A stretch of 64,000 nt of DNA from Sacculina carcini (lineage: Eukaryota; Arthropoda; Thecostraca; Sacculinidae), in NCBI GenBank assembly GCA_916048095.2, contig OU696589.1, positions 3,011,948-3,075,947 of the forward strand. Reading direction: 5' to 3'. A program made the position numbers and the translations under genes. This document shows positions 24,826-37,735 of the stretch, piece by piece (the stretch's first letter is position 1; each line of letters starts with the position of its first letter). Under the pieces are notes generated by a model. That model was given only the letters and a program-made list of their open reading frames with translations, made no database searches and had not been told where the DNA came from.

Positions 24826-25344
24826 ACTTGATACCTTTACCTACTTCAAAATGTGACCCCTATCTGATATGCGTTGTTATTGTTGGAACCATTTAGAATA
24901 TGCCGAAAAAGAATTTGGGTTCAAACTGTTCTTCATTGTTGGAAAAAATCTATTTTCATGTGCGTGTCTGAATTTGTGAGTGAATATAGACAAACATATT
25001 GTATTCAGTGTCATTTTGTGTCGTTAATTAACGACACTTGGACGTTCTCTCGTGAGATGCGTGATGAAGTGCCTGCATTCATCTCACGACATTTGTTCTA
25101 GCTGTAATCAACACTTAGTAAAGAACATGATAAAATATTTCAACTGTCTCATATGGCAGACAAATATATGGGAATTTAATCACGACTAACTCATATGCCA
25201 GACAAACCTATGGGAATTTTATCACGACTATCTCATATGACAGACAAACCTGTAAAAATGACACACGAATGTTATATACAATGTTTTTAATTATTGAAGC
25301 ATGACGGAAGGGTTGATGCACGTGTAGTAAAGTGATTATGTTAC

Positions 25345-25443
25345 CTGCAATCGGCGACGTCTTGGAGAAATGATCGTTATCATAAATAGAAACTCTGTCA
25401 CGAATCGACGAAGCCATTCCTCGTTTTTGAAATACCATTTTGG
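25345..25443 (-). CDS. SMTN-like: Smoothelin-like exon, or first coding exon of a short isoform
   Basis: The frame reads KMVFQKRGMASSIRDRVSIY then DNDHFSKTSPIA and ends at a GTAACA donor in phase 1. Two readings are possible. As an internal exon it starts after GTAAG (a weak acceptor with a poor pyrimidine tract), with CC completing a codon; this agrees in phase with the exon at 28,816. As a first coding exon it starts at the ATG at 25,438-25,436, which has an in-frame TAA nine bases upstream and a good context (CCAAAATGG). Human SMTN also makes long and short proteins from two promoters, so an internal start is plausible. I hold both readings open. Confidence 0.7.
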
Positions 25444-26080
25444 CTTACAGTATAAAGCGAGTGCAACACTTCACACACACACTTGAGCCAAACGCAACAC
25501 AGTGGCAGTTGCACACAATAAAAGTAACTCAAAAATTGGCACATGCAATGTCCTGAAAGGAAGAACACAGTTGCACGCTTGCATCAGCACGTGATAATTG
25601 AACAAATACAATGTATATACAGTGTCATTTGGTATTTGCAACAAAGCAAATAAATAATACTAAATATAACAAGCCAGGTGTGCAGCGAGATACATATATC
25701 ACGGATAATATGATAAAATAGCACGGTGTCAGTTGAAATACAAACATTGGCTGAGATGTACTCACATTCACTGCCAAATAATTTATCCTACATAACACGT
25801 GTTAATTGCAACGTTGTCCTCCATTTTTTCCATGCTATGATGGCCAAATTCAATCTAAATTGAATTAATGTCGATTACAATGGTTTCTTATATTAAAACA
25901 TCTATTTTATGCCAATTTGCGCCGGTTTTAATGAAAATTGAAAGACATAATTACATTTCTCGATACCTCCTATTCCCAAAAAGTACTACTGAGATATTCA
26001 ACAGTGTATTTGAGTGTATTTCAACAATACGATATAATTGGGCGTGAAATGTAAATGTACAAATGCATTCATTTTCAAGA

Positions 26081-26110
<30 letters not shown>
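26081..26110. repeat. (AC)n microsatellite
   Basis: Short AC run in intron sequence. Confidence 0.95.
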
Positions 26111-26113
<3 letters not shown>

Positions 26114-26815
26114 TACAAGACAGTCGCAGTGTGCTGAATAGAACAATCGGACAAAACAGAGAGAAAAGCTTGTTGAATAGAAGATTCAACTAGAGATAGC
26201 TGATTGAGCGAGTGCAATGAAGCGTGCAAACACACCGTGTCATTTGACGTCCATGACAAGATGGATAAGATTGAATAAACTTTCTCCTCTTAGAAGTTGT
26301 CCCTATTATGATATCTACACAAGTATCGATGACTAATCATCGAACTAGTCATTTGAATAACAAGAATGTACACTCAACGAAGATAACACTGACTTTTGTG
26401 GTTCATCGGTGAATTGGCCATATTATGTGGCTTTTGTTGCAATATGCCTGCGTGAAATAAACGGGCTACTGGTTGATATTAGCAAGCACCTCACAGGCAG
26501 ATTCACTGGGACAACTACGATGCCGCTACGACAACGAACCAAGCGGAGAAACGGAGAAATACAAAGAGACAAAAGCAGACGGAGAATGATAGAGAAAGGT
26601 TGACAGTGAAAGTCGAGGGCGGTGGTGATTTGCGGTTTGTTAACGATTGTGCACGACATACATTCAAGCGTCGCTAACAGGTCAATTGGCATACTGGAAC
26701 AGGAGAAACTCCAGCACACAGTAGCAGAGAAGCATGAGATGCACGTGAAGTGATAGTGAGGATCAGTTACGAGACGATTAGGTAGTTAACATAGTATAGT
26801 GTTGTTGTTGTTGGC

Positions 26816-26847
26816 GTTCCTCAGGTTGTCTGGCCGAGCAACCTCGA
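26816..26847. repeat. 32-bp dispersed motif with hairpin, copy 1
   Basis: AGGTTG and CAACCT pair around TCTGGCCGAG; identical to 42,503-42,534, and both copies follow a GTTGTTGTTGTT run. Possibly the end of an unrecognised dispersed element. Confidence 0.7.
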
Positions 26848-26927
26848 TGTATAGTGTTGCTGCATGTGATATACTGCGGGGATATTCAGCATTCAGACAA
26901 CACAAACAATGAATGTGTTAATAATGG

Positions 26928-27150
26928 TAAATGGTATGGTAAATGGTAATGGTAAATGGTAATGGTAAATGGTAATGGTAATGGTAATGGTAAAGGTAAA
27001 TGGTAATGGTAATGGTAAATGGTAAATGGTAATGGTAATGGTAATGGTAAATGGTAATGGTAAATGGTAATGGTAAATGGTAATGGTAAATGGTAATGGT
27101 AAATGGTAATGGTAAATGGTAATGGTAAATGGTAAATGGTAATGGTAAAC
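26928..27150. repeat. (GGTAAT/GGTAAAT)n tandem repeat
   Basis: About 33 units of mixed 6- and 7-base words (GGTAAT, GGTAAAT). No coding potential. Confidence 0.95.
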
Positions 27151-27264
27151 AGATGAATGGTAGGTTAAATGTAGCTCATCCTAAACATCCATCCGCAGTC
27201 GTGCTAAATTGTTTCCCCTTGATAAATTCGCTCATTTAATATTGCTCCCTGCATTGCTCAATTA

Positions 27265-27407
27265 CAGAGCCGTGGCAAGGTCTTATGGCTCCCCTGAAGG
27301 CACCAATTAATTGGGGCCCCAATGATAAATAAAACACCATTAAAATAGACGTACACTCGGGACCCCCCGGCCGGGGGTTGCGGGGAGGGGGGGTTGCTAC
27401 GACTCTA
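27265..27407. mobile_element. Short hAT-like element with GGGGCCCC core (tentative)
   Basis: GAGCCGTGGCAAGG on one side and the inverse GGTTGCTACGACTC on the other enclose a G/C-rich stretch that resembles the hAT-like families here. The boundaries and family are uncertain. Confidence 0.4.
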
Positions 27408-27843
27408 CAATTGCATATCACGATTGATTTCATCAGCGAAACACGGACAATGAAAGCAGACGATGATTCGCTGATGTTGCAGTTATTAAAAGCAAAATAA
27501 CAGCCGAGCCAACTGATGAATCATTGTGTCAGTAGATATGATAGTATCGGACTGCCAATGAAAACATACACCACGACACCACACGTCCAACCAACCAGTC
27601 CATTCATCATACCATCTCATCAAGTGTATATACACATACACACACACACACATACCAACACGCATAAAATGTATGTATGGTTTGTGTTGATGCCAACACT
27701 TGTACATGCATTGTTTTACGTTGTTGCTATTTGCAGGAAAACAGTTACTGTACAAAATACAGCTGGGTACAGGAAACTATGACAATGTCGGAATGTGCCT
27801 AGTCTAGTGTTGTTATATGTTGCCACGAGTTTACACCACGTGA

Positions 27844-27869
27844 TACACACACACACACACACACACACA
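27844..27869. repeat. (AC)n microsatellite
   Basis: Short clean AC run. Confidence 0.95.
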
Positions 27870-27969
27870 TACATCGAGTGATGAATGCTAACAGAAGGAC
27901 AAACATCCGAGCCGAGAACAGTTTCAACATCACCAGTATTCCATGACATCACCAGTCTCTCAAAATCAC

Positions 27970-28115
27970 CATAATTCCTTCACATCATCACCGTTTCCTT
28001 AAAATTTCCATTATTCCTTCAAATCATCACCCGTTTCCTTAAAATTTCCATTATTCCTTCAAATCATCATCGTTTCCTTAAAATTTCCATTATTCCTTCA
28101 AATCATCATCAGCTT
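27970..28115. repeat. ~40-bp tandem repeat
   Basis: Three and a half copies of a unit with CAAATCATCACCGTTTCCTT and AAAATTTCCATTATTCCTT. Confidence 0.9.
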
Positions 28116-28815
28116 TCCTCTTCATCACCAGTTTTCCTTCACTTCATCACCAGTTTCGTTTGAACTAGCTTCGCTCTACCTGCCCTCTTGAACAATACAT
28201 TGCTGAAACTGCAAGTTCATCTGTAGGACGCGTTATCAATTGAGATCAGGCACAATTGACAGCAAAACAGACACGCTGACAATGCACAGACTAGCTAGTC
28301 TAAATATCATCGACTAGCTCGTCCAAATATCACAGTGTGACGTTGAATGAATTATGCACGTGTACCAAGCAGAAACGGGTGTCTGAAAATCCGCGTGACA
28401 CTGAACATCACCCGAATGCTTCAACAACATCAGCAACATATGCATTACAATGCAAGAATGGACAAAAACTCGCCATCTCGTCACACCGCATGCCACTGAT
28501 ATGTTTGTGTCTCTCCGTGTATGTGTGTACGTGTGTGTGCAAGTACGAATTGGCGATGGTACGAATGTGGAAAAATATTTCCTATCAGAGGTACTGTCGT
28601 AAATGAATGGGGTAATGCGTCTTGACGGATAAAAAAACTGTATTGACGATATTGGCCTCAACTAGACAAAGACATAATCGAAAAGTCAATCATAAAACTG
28701 CGAAAAAAGGTGGACAAGGAAAAAGTGGATCTTGATACTGTATAAGTGGAACTATAGGGTCAGGGTAACATCACGCAGCGTCAACCACAAGCAGGGGAAG
28801 CAGTGAGGCTCATAC

Positions 28816-28998
28816 AATGAGCAGCGACAGGCAGGACAGACTCAAGGACATCAGCCCTGTGTGTCAGGCGCTGTCTGGAACGACTGCAAGAGATAACCAA
28901 CACACTCATGGACACACACACACTCACAACACCGACACCGTCCTTGAAGCGGCACTCCAGTGACAACATATCACAGTCAAGCTCAACTGTCTGTGTAA
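28816..28998 (-). CDS. SMTN-like: Probable smoothelin-like exon, function unknown
   Basis: This 183-base open stretch follows a good acceptor (pyrimidine tract with TTTTCTTGTGGGCACAG) and ends at a GTATGA donor (phase 1 in, phase 1 out). It encodes TQTVELDCDMLSLECRFKDG, a hydrophobic middle and SRSRQRLTHRADVLESVLPV. An apparent inner GTGAGT...GCAG pair would make a 42-base intron, too short to be likely, and the frame is open across it. Phases agree with 37,736 upstream (joined codon CTT) and 25,443 downstream. I recognise no domain. Confidence 0.5.
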
Positions 28999-29588
28999 CT
29001 GTGCCCACAAGAAAATGAGGAAAAAGTGAGAAAACCCATGAATTGGCAGCATATGCACTTCCCTATGTTGGTGGATATATTATACTGTCCTATACACAGA
29101 TCTGCACCTACATCTTGTTCTAATAAGATTGTTGATTGATCATTAGTAATTTGTAATTTAATTATAACACGCAGATTTTGGTTAAATTATGCAAAACAGT
29201 GTGTTGTCATAAAGTTGATACTTTGATGAAATTTTGTAGGAAAATTTAGTTTTGGCAACAGAGATACCCAAGCATATGCACATAATAAACCAAGCGTTAT
29301 GGATATTAACAAATAACCGACTTATTACAATTCGAGAATCATTCAAGAAGCACATACACTAATCCAAACTATTCAACTTGATATAACTTGATAATGGTGG
29401 CATCAGTTGAATTGTGAAGAAATAATCGTACAATATTACAAATGACCAGGCTAAATGAAACTAATAAAACACCAACAAATACTGATTTCTGCATAGTTTC
29501 GATGACGCACAGATCAGTTCAGTAATGGATATTGTTGATAAAACCATAAATGTTCAACTATGTGCTATAACTGATGATATTCAGTCGG

Positions 29589-29816
29589 AAGTAGCGGATC
29601 CAGATGACAATTTTTGGAGGAGCTAAATTAATTTTGGGGGCTGAATTTTGGGGGGTGATCAGTAGCAACTTCTTTGTGATAATGCTTATATCAACAAATT
29701 CTACGGAAATCTATTTTCTTTGACCTCTTTTAGTGAATCTATTGGTTATGAGGAGTTGATGGAAACATTTTGGGGGGAGCTTCAGCCCCCTGAACCCCCC
29801 TCTGGATCCGCTAGTG
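29589..29816. mobile_element. GGATCC-end small hAT-like element, 228 bp
   Basis: The ends read AGTAGCGGATCCAGA and the inverse TCTGGATCCGCTAGTG, with an exact 8-bp duplication TCAGTCGG (29,581-29,588 and 29,817-29,824). Confidence 0.75.
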
Positions 29817-29954
29817 TCAGTCGGGGTTCGTGTGCTTCAAAGAAGAAGCCGACTTTGCCGTACTTCAAGTGTAAACCTCGCACGAAAACACACACATTCC
29901 CCACCTACCTCAAACAGAAAAAAAACCAAATTGAAAATAGACTCAGCACATACT

Positions 29955-30297
29955 CACACGCACACACGAACACACACACACACACACAGAGCGCACGCGA
30001 GCACACACTCACCAAGCCACACCGCAAGTTCAACTGACGCCAATATCCAGACACTGCGCATACACATACACACGCCACAACCTGTGTGTGAGTGATTGTG
30101 TGTGTATGTGTGTGTGTATGTATGCGTGTGTGTGTATGTATGTGTGTGTGTGTGTGTGTGTGTATGTCGGCAGCGTGCCACTGTAACTATGGCCACAGTC
30201 CGTCGCCCTACCAGACAACACTGGCCGATACATACACACGCACTCCAACAGACGCGCATACTAATGAGTTTGTGTAGCAGCTTCACGCAGCTAGAAG

Positions 30298-30328
<31 letters not shown>

Positions 30329-30400
30329 CAGGTGTATCGAGGCGTGTGCTTCAACACACCTCCACCTACACCTACACACAGACACACACACAAGCACTTA
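29955..30400. repeat. AC and GT microsatellite cluster
   Basis: AC runs (29,955-29,990; 30,299-30,330; 30,370-30,395) surround a GT/ATGT run (30,092-30,166). Confidence 0.9.
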
Positions 30401-32095
30401 CACAAGTGTATAGTATTGCGTATACATGTGAATACGCGTAAGGGCGTATTTCATTGTGTAGTTGAATATACGTGAATTTACGTAGGTGTATGTGTGCTGG
30501 TATGGAAACACGTATGAAATGGTATTGGTGTATGGCATTGGTGTATAAAGACAGGCAGGTTCGCAGACCTAGCAGTAACAGTAGTAACATTAAGAATTAC
30601 TGATGTGCTAATTTTGCGCAATGAACAGTTCATATAAGCGATGTATCTATGGTGGCAATCTGTAGCAGAATACATCTGTGTATCCGCTCAAGATGACCAA
30701 AATTGCGGCAAAAAGAACTCAACGAGACAAAATCTTCTTTTTTTGATAAAAATACGCACAGGAAAGAGCGCAATCTCACAGAAACCAGCAAACGTACCAT
30801 GATAATATGCATTTACCAGTGTTGCAACCATTTCGTCTTTGATTTTGGTTCAACATGTTCTTGTGGAAAATTAGCCTGCAATAATACCATTCGTTTTCAA
30901 CAATATGCAAGAGCCAAGAGCCTGAATTTTTATCTAGGTTCAGAGCAGGGATGATAGCTAGAATGTCCTAGTATTCAAAGATGACTCGATTGGTCAATTG
31001 CATGAGACCCTCAACCATTTTATGCCTAGTCAATTACAGCGCACATACACCTCAACACAACCTCAATATAACGTATATTGCATATTTTTGCAGAATCATA
31101 CCTTTGTCGTGTATTGTTACTTTTTTCCAATGATGACCTGTGATGATAATATTCTCATTAAACTGAGCTCAGCATAATTAGCGATGGTATAAGTGCATAT
31201 GCATGCCCCCAGCCAATTTGTCGGGGTATATATAGTCCCCTAACCTCCAGGATCTATACTAGGGTGACACTTATTTTACGAAAGTTTGAATTTTAATGAG
31301 TGCGATTGGAATTATGGTTCCATTTGCTTCAAAAACACTGTATGTGAAATATTTTTGGAAAATATTAATTCAGGAACTAGCTCAGATCGGTTAATGTTTC
31401 AGGATTTTTTGGCCAAAAGATTTTATATTCTACTCAAACCAATAGAATATTGAAAAATTTCACAATAAACTTGTATTATAATAATAAAAAATCAACAATA
31501 TAAATTAAAAACATAAAATATATATTAGGAAGTACGTCCAGTTCATCTATCTATAAACCACATTATCACAAAATCTGCGTCGGCGCCACCTGATAGCCAG
31601 ACATGCTCACTTCATTTGTGGCTGCTGGAAAGTCAAAACTTTGTTTTCATCTACTTGTACAAGAAATTGTTTTTGGTATTCATTATTTGTTAGAGCCAAC
31701 TTCATCAGCCCCACTCCACGCCATTGAGCAGGTACACAAAGCTATGGCGTGTCTCTGTGTTCGCATGTGAATTATAGCGCTACACAAGTGTTTCATATTA
31801 TGCCATTGTTAAACAATCAACTAATGTTGGCTATCGACGAGCGAAATACGTTCTAGAAATATTACACAAAATGACTGAATGACTTTCGGCATTTTCACAG
31901 GCGATACATGAAAAAGACTGCATATTACTTGTATTGAAATTACAACGCCTCAACTGTATACATATAAGCATGCTGTAGACTAATATATCTATACACTGGA
32001 AGAGCCAACGGTGAACATTAGTTCCTAATTAGGCTTGTGGGGACGGGCGGCCGCATACGCAGGCTGGAGACAGTGTGAGAGGACGAGAGAGAACA

Positions 32096-32126
<31 letters not shown>

Positions 32127-33922
32127 CTGGGACCATGTGGACGATGCCGTTAGATAACCTCTAGAGAGACAGGTCATGCCTGGCAAGAAGACCTGCGGTC
32201 AAAGAGATCAATTGATATTTGTCGAATTCGTGCCACTCACACAAGCTCTTCCTGCATATTGAACTTCTTTCTTCTCGTTTCTATTGACTCCCTGTTTTCC
32301 GTGCATGCTGGTCGGAATATCATTACTTTCTCTTCCATTGACTAACATAAAATGGCGAGCCATGTGACTACTTCATTCTTTTCACAGCCTGCACAATATC
32401 TTCGGATCAAGTTCCCAAGTGTCTGATATCACTGCTTCATTGTTTGTTAGAATATGGTCCGCCAAAATTGAGTTCAGCCACTAGAGCTAATGTTATCTCA
32501 AATTTTACAGATAAAAATTCAAGTTTGATGTGTGCTCCACTTGTGTGCTCCTCAATACGACGCACTCGACTTCTGTCAGTAGCCATGCCCTAGATCAGTG
32601 ATTCGCAAACTTTGCACCCATTCCAAATAAGTAATCAGTTCTCGCACCGCCTGGGTTCTCAAATTGTTTGCAATTCAGTTCCTAGATTAAAAAATCAGAT
32701 TAAGATAGACTTCTTCGAACAAAAAACCCAAAAAGATTAGGCAAAAAGTTTTTTTCCAGGAAAAATATACAACATAGGTAAAGAAAATACTGTAATTTTT
32801 CACAGGATTCCTCGTACCCCAGGGTAAGGTAGAGCAGGTTAAGGCAGGCAACAAATAAGACGCATGCATTTGTGCCAGAGTGCTGGTTACGGCTGCTCTT
32901 GATAACTTGACATGAACCTGTTCAATAAACAGTGAACACAAGCGCTGGTATGTACATAAATGCACATATGCTGTTAGCGATACGACTCTAAAAAACACAC
33001 GTTTTTCAATTGACATTGAAGGATGATACAGAACCAGTGAGAACCAGTGAGAATGCCACCATCAGATATATTTGATCAGCAGAACGTTGGTATATGTTAG
33101 TCTACGAGTCTAGTCGTATGTTGGTAGCTTGGACCAGTTTGTGTTGGTTTATACTAGTTTGTGTTAGTCTGTGCTAGTAGTTTGGTCTGGTGTATCTTGG
33201 TTAATGTTTGTTTAATATTTAATGTTAATTTTGGTTGATGTTAAAGTTGTTCACTGTCCTACAGTGTACAGACATGGAACCAATTAAGATTAGATACTAG
33301 ACACATCAACCTCATTTGCAATCTCCGTTATCTCTCGCTTCTTCACTTTTTGAATTCTCTTTCTCCATCTTTTGGACGCTTCCGGTACATGGGGCTGCCG
33401 CAGGATGGTAATAGTGCTTACACTCTTTGAATACTGCTTGCACCCGGTTGAATTCTGCCCTGATAAGTTCTACTTTGAGCGCTGTATTTCCAGTGTCTCA
33501 CGATCTTAATACACTTCGAGAACAGGCCCTGAACTGGAAATGTATTTCAGACTGGCGTGCACGATTGACAATACAATTAATTTCACTCGCGACATTGCAT
33601 TATTTATCCACACATTCTGCACATAATATGTTGCGAGTGTGGAAGAGATTGGAAGTGTTTGTTTGAAGATGCCGTTACGAGGTATTTCCAGTTAGTTTGG
33701 TGACTGCAACACCCGGTGATGCACAGAACCTTGCTGTCAAGTGCAGTGTTGAGCATTGCAGTGGTGGGCAGTTTGATAAAACGCTTACCGATTCGACAAT
33801 GTCAAAAGAGAAAGTAGTATTGTTGCGAACCACGAGATTATGCAGAATTATCAGTGATCGACAGCGAAAAAGCGACGAGCTCATAAATAGTCGGCTAGCT
33901 GACTGAATGGAATGTTTGTGAG

Positions 33923-34087
33923 CAGTGGCGATGCCAAGGGGAGGGAGCTTGGAGATACTGAAGCCCCCCACCTCCAAAAAATATTCAGTACATGAACATT
34001 TTGAGTGTAGTTTCTCATATTTTGCCCCCGCATCATTTTCCTTAGTCACTCTTTAGCCCACGCCGGAGAATGCTGCCGCCGCCACTG
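33923..34087. mobile_element. CAGTGGCG-family small hAT-like element, 165 bp
   Basis: CAGTGGCGATGCCAAGGGG and GCTGCCGCCGCCACTG as inverse ends; the flanking octamers TTTGTGAG and TTTGAGAG agree at 7 of 8. Confidence 0.7.
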
Positions 34088-34248
34088 TTTGAGAGGCTGC
34101 ACAGTGCACAGCACTGTTCTGTTGCTGAATGGTGTCTGGAAACTGAGATATTAAAAAAACCACAGTCAAGGCCAGCCAGCCACACTCACCTTAACAACAC
34201 TTCTAATCACAACACACAAACATGCATATTTCTACGCGTGTGCCTCAA

Positions 34249-34259
34249 TGTGTATGTGT

Positions 34260-34300
<41 letters not shown>

Positions 34301-34302
34301 CG
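34249..34302. repeat. (GT)n microsatellite
   Basis: GT run with two AT interruptions. Confidence 0.95.
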
Positions 34303-34632
34303 TGTACTTCTGCAATAACATTCAACCGTCGTTTGTAGCCCTGTATGTTTGTATAACCGAAAATACGAATTCAATGAAAGTATAGGAGTTGAGCGCTTGA
34401 GCAAGCATATTAGTCGTGTGTAGCAATAGTTGTTAAATTATTGAACAACATGTGTTTTTCACTGATGATACGACATACTCAGTGACATTGATAAATACTA
34501 GCCGTAGTCCAGACTGGTAGTCGGCCACTCTCATGATCACCAAGACAAGATATTCAACGACCATGGACAAAAACCTCGCATAACGGTAGTTGTGACTTGA
34601 GTGCATATCAGTCCAGTGTAGCAGTGTCTATG

Positions 34633-34740
34633 TGTATGTATGCGTGTGTGTGTGTGTGTGTGTTGTTTGACCTGTGTCTACACGCGCGCGCACACACACA
34701 CTAACACACACTAACACACACTAACACACACACACACATG
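34633..34740. repeat. GT and AC microsatellites
   Basis: A GT run (about 34,640-34,662), then AC/ACTA runs (34,685-34,737). Confidence 0.9.
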
Positions 34741-35743
34741 CGCGTGCCAGTTTTTGCCATTGGTGCGAAGTTGTCACCACACCTGGTACAATCAATCGAC
34801 TGCACAGGTAGCCGCACCAGCACACGCGCATACATACAGGTGCAATGGCACGAATGTATTACATTCATGGGTGTAATGCAATATAACAAGGCAATATACA
34901 GATGCAAGTGCTGAGCTGAATAAATCACAAAATACACTGCGGTTTCCTGCGTAGTCCGCAAATTTATCTTTTCGAAAATATTAAATTTTCTCACTTTCAT
35001 AAATTGCAAGTTACGAAGTTTCGCCCAATCTCAATGAACTATTTGATATTGAAATTAGTTTTATACTGGTTTTTATATTTTTTTAATAATGCCCAAAGTG
35101 AAATGAGAGGGGTGTCAACACTAAAAATAGCATACCCGCAATCCTCAGGAGCCTTGATAATGAAAAGACACGAATAGCAGAACAAAAACAAGAAAAAACC
35201 ACTGCACATGCGATGAGGTGTGACAAAAAATACTGGTAAAAATAATTACAAGCAGAATGCATAACGTGTCAGCAAGAATTCCACCTCAACTGACAACTCA
35301 TTCCAGGAAGCAATAAATCCATCATTTTCGAGATAATTGCATCTCGAATGAACGTGCATACGCACTCCAGGTACATCTAGATAAAAACAATTCGCTTTCT
35401 GAGAACGTCTGTGCTAGCAGAGAGAATGCTGAACTTGGTAAATTAAGACACATTATATACACACATTGTGTGTGTGTGTGCAATTTTTACGTCACCCCTG
35501 CTTCATAATCCCTCGATACATGTACAATATATAGTGTGAACAATTATTTCGAATCAAAAATGAAATAAGACCAGCATATAAGTATAAAATATGTGATGAA
35601 TGAGCTCTCAGTAGAAAGACGCCCCCAAAAACGATGGATTATAGACATTTATTGCTGAAAAAACCTCGACCAAAGAACTGGTCATTTGTTTTTAAATTTA
35701 TTAAATGAACCTTGAATATATAATTGTTATGTATGGTATGTAT

Positions 35744-36568
35744 CAGGGTTTGTTTGGTTTATACCATTTGGTTTAAACCAAGTGTTTTTTGTTAAAACAT
35801 GGTTTTTTTATTGGGTTTTTTACAGAAATGATTATTCTCATATAGGAATGATCAAATATTTTCAGAATTAGTAAATTAATTCATTAATTTACTATGATTT
35901 TAAGTGATTACAGTGATTTACTATGATTTAAAGTGATTACAGTGATTTTAGTGATTAATGTGATTTTAATTACATGATTTTAAGGGGTTGAACGACATGG
36001 GAAACATTTTTGGTTTTTGCTGGGGAAGCATTGTAGGTGGTATTTATGATAAATCCTAAAGTTTTACGACAACACAATTGAGTTTCTATGAAAAACACTA
36101 TTTTTAGAAACCTCTGAGTTAAACAAAACTATGTTTACTCTGAAAACAAACATGAATTAACTTCCATGGACAAAACGATTTTTAGTCACTAGATTTTCAT
36201 AAATAAGGCCACTGGGTATTTGGATTTGGACTTTGCAAACATATGTGGGTGTTTAAAATCGACTGCTTTCGCAATTGGAAGCGGTATAAAACCTTCGTTG
36301 CCTATAGATGCCACAAGGTGAAATTCAAGATCCTGTGTGTACATGTTTATGATTTTCTTTTTTTCTTTTTTAAATATTTAAAAAAATCGTGGTAAGTGGT
36401 ACTAATATATGTTAAACTTTGTACTAAATAGCATGGTACAATCCTTTTTTATTTGTGTGTACAAAGTGTAAAAACCAAATAAACAAAAAAACAATGTTTT
36501 TTTGTTTTTTTCTGAAAAAACAATGGTTTTTGTTTTTTTTGGAAAAAAACGTTTTTTTTCAAACCCTG
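35744..36568. mobile_element. hAT-like non-autonomous element, copy 2 (825 bp, inverted)
   Basis: It begins CAGGGTTTGTTTGGTTT and ends CAAACCCTG, with a perfect 8-bp duplication GTATGTAT (35,736-35,743 and 36,569-36,576). It is the inverse of the copy at 1,090-1,846 over most of its length (for example the paired stretches at about 1,320-1,480 and 36,180-36,340). Confidence 0.85.
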
Positions 36569-37735
36569 GTATGTATGCTATGTCTTTTTGGTATGACTGG
36601 TATGTGTATGTTTCATAATATTATATGTATGGGTAAAAAGGGTATATTTTATCAAGCATCATAATATGTCTCCTTAAAAAGAACATGAAGGAATAAGTTT
36701 TAAAAGATGTCTTTATGCAGAATGTATCACAAATTGAAATAATTTAATTAAAACAATATGTGAATGAGACAAACATTTAAATGAGTTTCGCTAGCTGTGT
36801 TTATCTTATGTGTATCTTCTGATTATCTTTTGATTATCTGTGGTTATCTGTGTGTTTAGCTGTTGTAATACTTGTACTGAACATTTGTGTTAATTTCATA
36901 TTTTTACTGTGCATATTTTTTACTTTTATGATTATTTATAGCGTTCTGTGTTTGTGTCATATTGCGTCAACGTGTAGCTGCTGTTTTTTCTGTGCTTTTT
37001 GTTATTTTCAATCGCGCCATTGTTGTTATGTGCGCTAAATCAAATACATGTTGTTGTTGTTGTTTTGTATACATTTACGACTCATTATTATGCAACAAGT
37101 GCGTCACTATTGTGTACAAGTACCAGTTTGCTGTGAGTGTATGGGAATCGTTTTGTTGCCACGGGCAAGCGGATAAAACTGGCACTTCCATAATTCATTT
37201 AACTACCGTAGATCCCCGTCATGTTTTAATCCAAAATTCCACTGCATATTTTCCATAGTGAGCTTACTGGCCAGAGCTATTTCAGAATCAGGAAATTCAG
37301 TCTGCCAAAGTTTTGCTCATCCAAAGGAACAAGCTTCATTTTGGTATGTATTATATTAATGTTGATAAAGTACGAATATGTGCAATAGTTTGATGAGAAA
37401 CATAAATTAACACGTAAATGATAGGAAAGGACGGATTTTTAACCATACTGTATATGTAGAACAAACAGAGCATTTGAAAAATATACTACCGGAGAAAAGT
37501 TCAAAATTTCGGGTGGGCTTATTTAACCGTACTACTAAAAACCTAATATTTCAAGCCGGAAAAAGTTAAAGGTTAAAGGCCTCAAGTGACAGCTGCTACA
37601 CGGAAAGAAGCTGAAGCTTATGAACACACATGTGTGCCCCGTGCAGCTCGCTGCCACCGCAGAACCGATCCTCTCCACGCTATGACGCCACAAGGACGGA
37701 AGACGTATTAAAGAGGGCCACCTTCCCGGACCTAC

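Larger units (their letters stand above)
21077..25344 (-). other. Intron of 4.3 kb
   Basis: Contains the microsatellite cluster (21,443-21,985), the CAGTGGCG element (24,352-24,825) and unique AT-rich sequence. The minus-strand frames at 23,137-23,999 show no recognisable domain and no supporting splice sites. Confidence 0.55.
25444..28815 (-). other. Intron of 3.4 kb, or upstream region of a short isoform
   Basis: Holds the 32-bp hairpin motif, the GGTAAT array, the tentative hAT-like element (27,265-27,407), AC runs and the 40-bp tandem repeat. I see no clear TATA box before the ATG at 25,438. Confidence 0.5.
28999..37735 (-). other. Intron of 8.7 kb
   Basis: The longest intron. It holds a GGATCC-end element (29,589-29,816), microsatellite clusters, a GA-rich tract (32,100-32,130), the CAGTGGCG element (33,923-34,087) and hAT-like copy 2. 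Small unrecognised exons could be hidden here. Confidence 0.5.

Noticed and set aside
26820..26845. tRNA gene or tRNA-derived SINE
   Set aside because: TGGCCGAG looks like an A box, but no B box or cloverleaf follows.
28885..28926. A 42-base intron within exon 28,816-28,998
   Set aside because: Too short for a usual spliceosomal intron, and the frame is open through it; kept as one exon.
33675..34049. Minus-strand frame of 124 residues
   Set aside because: Its N-terminal part lies in a small hAT-like element, and there is no recognisable domain or splice support.
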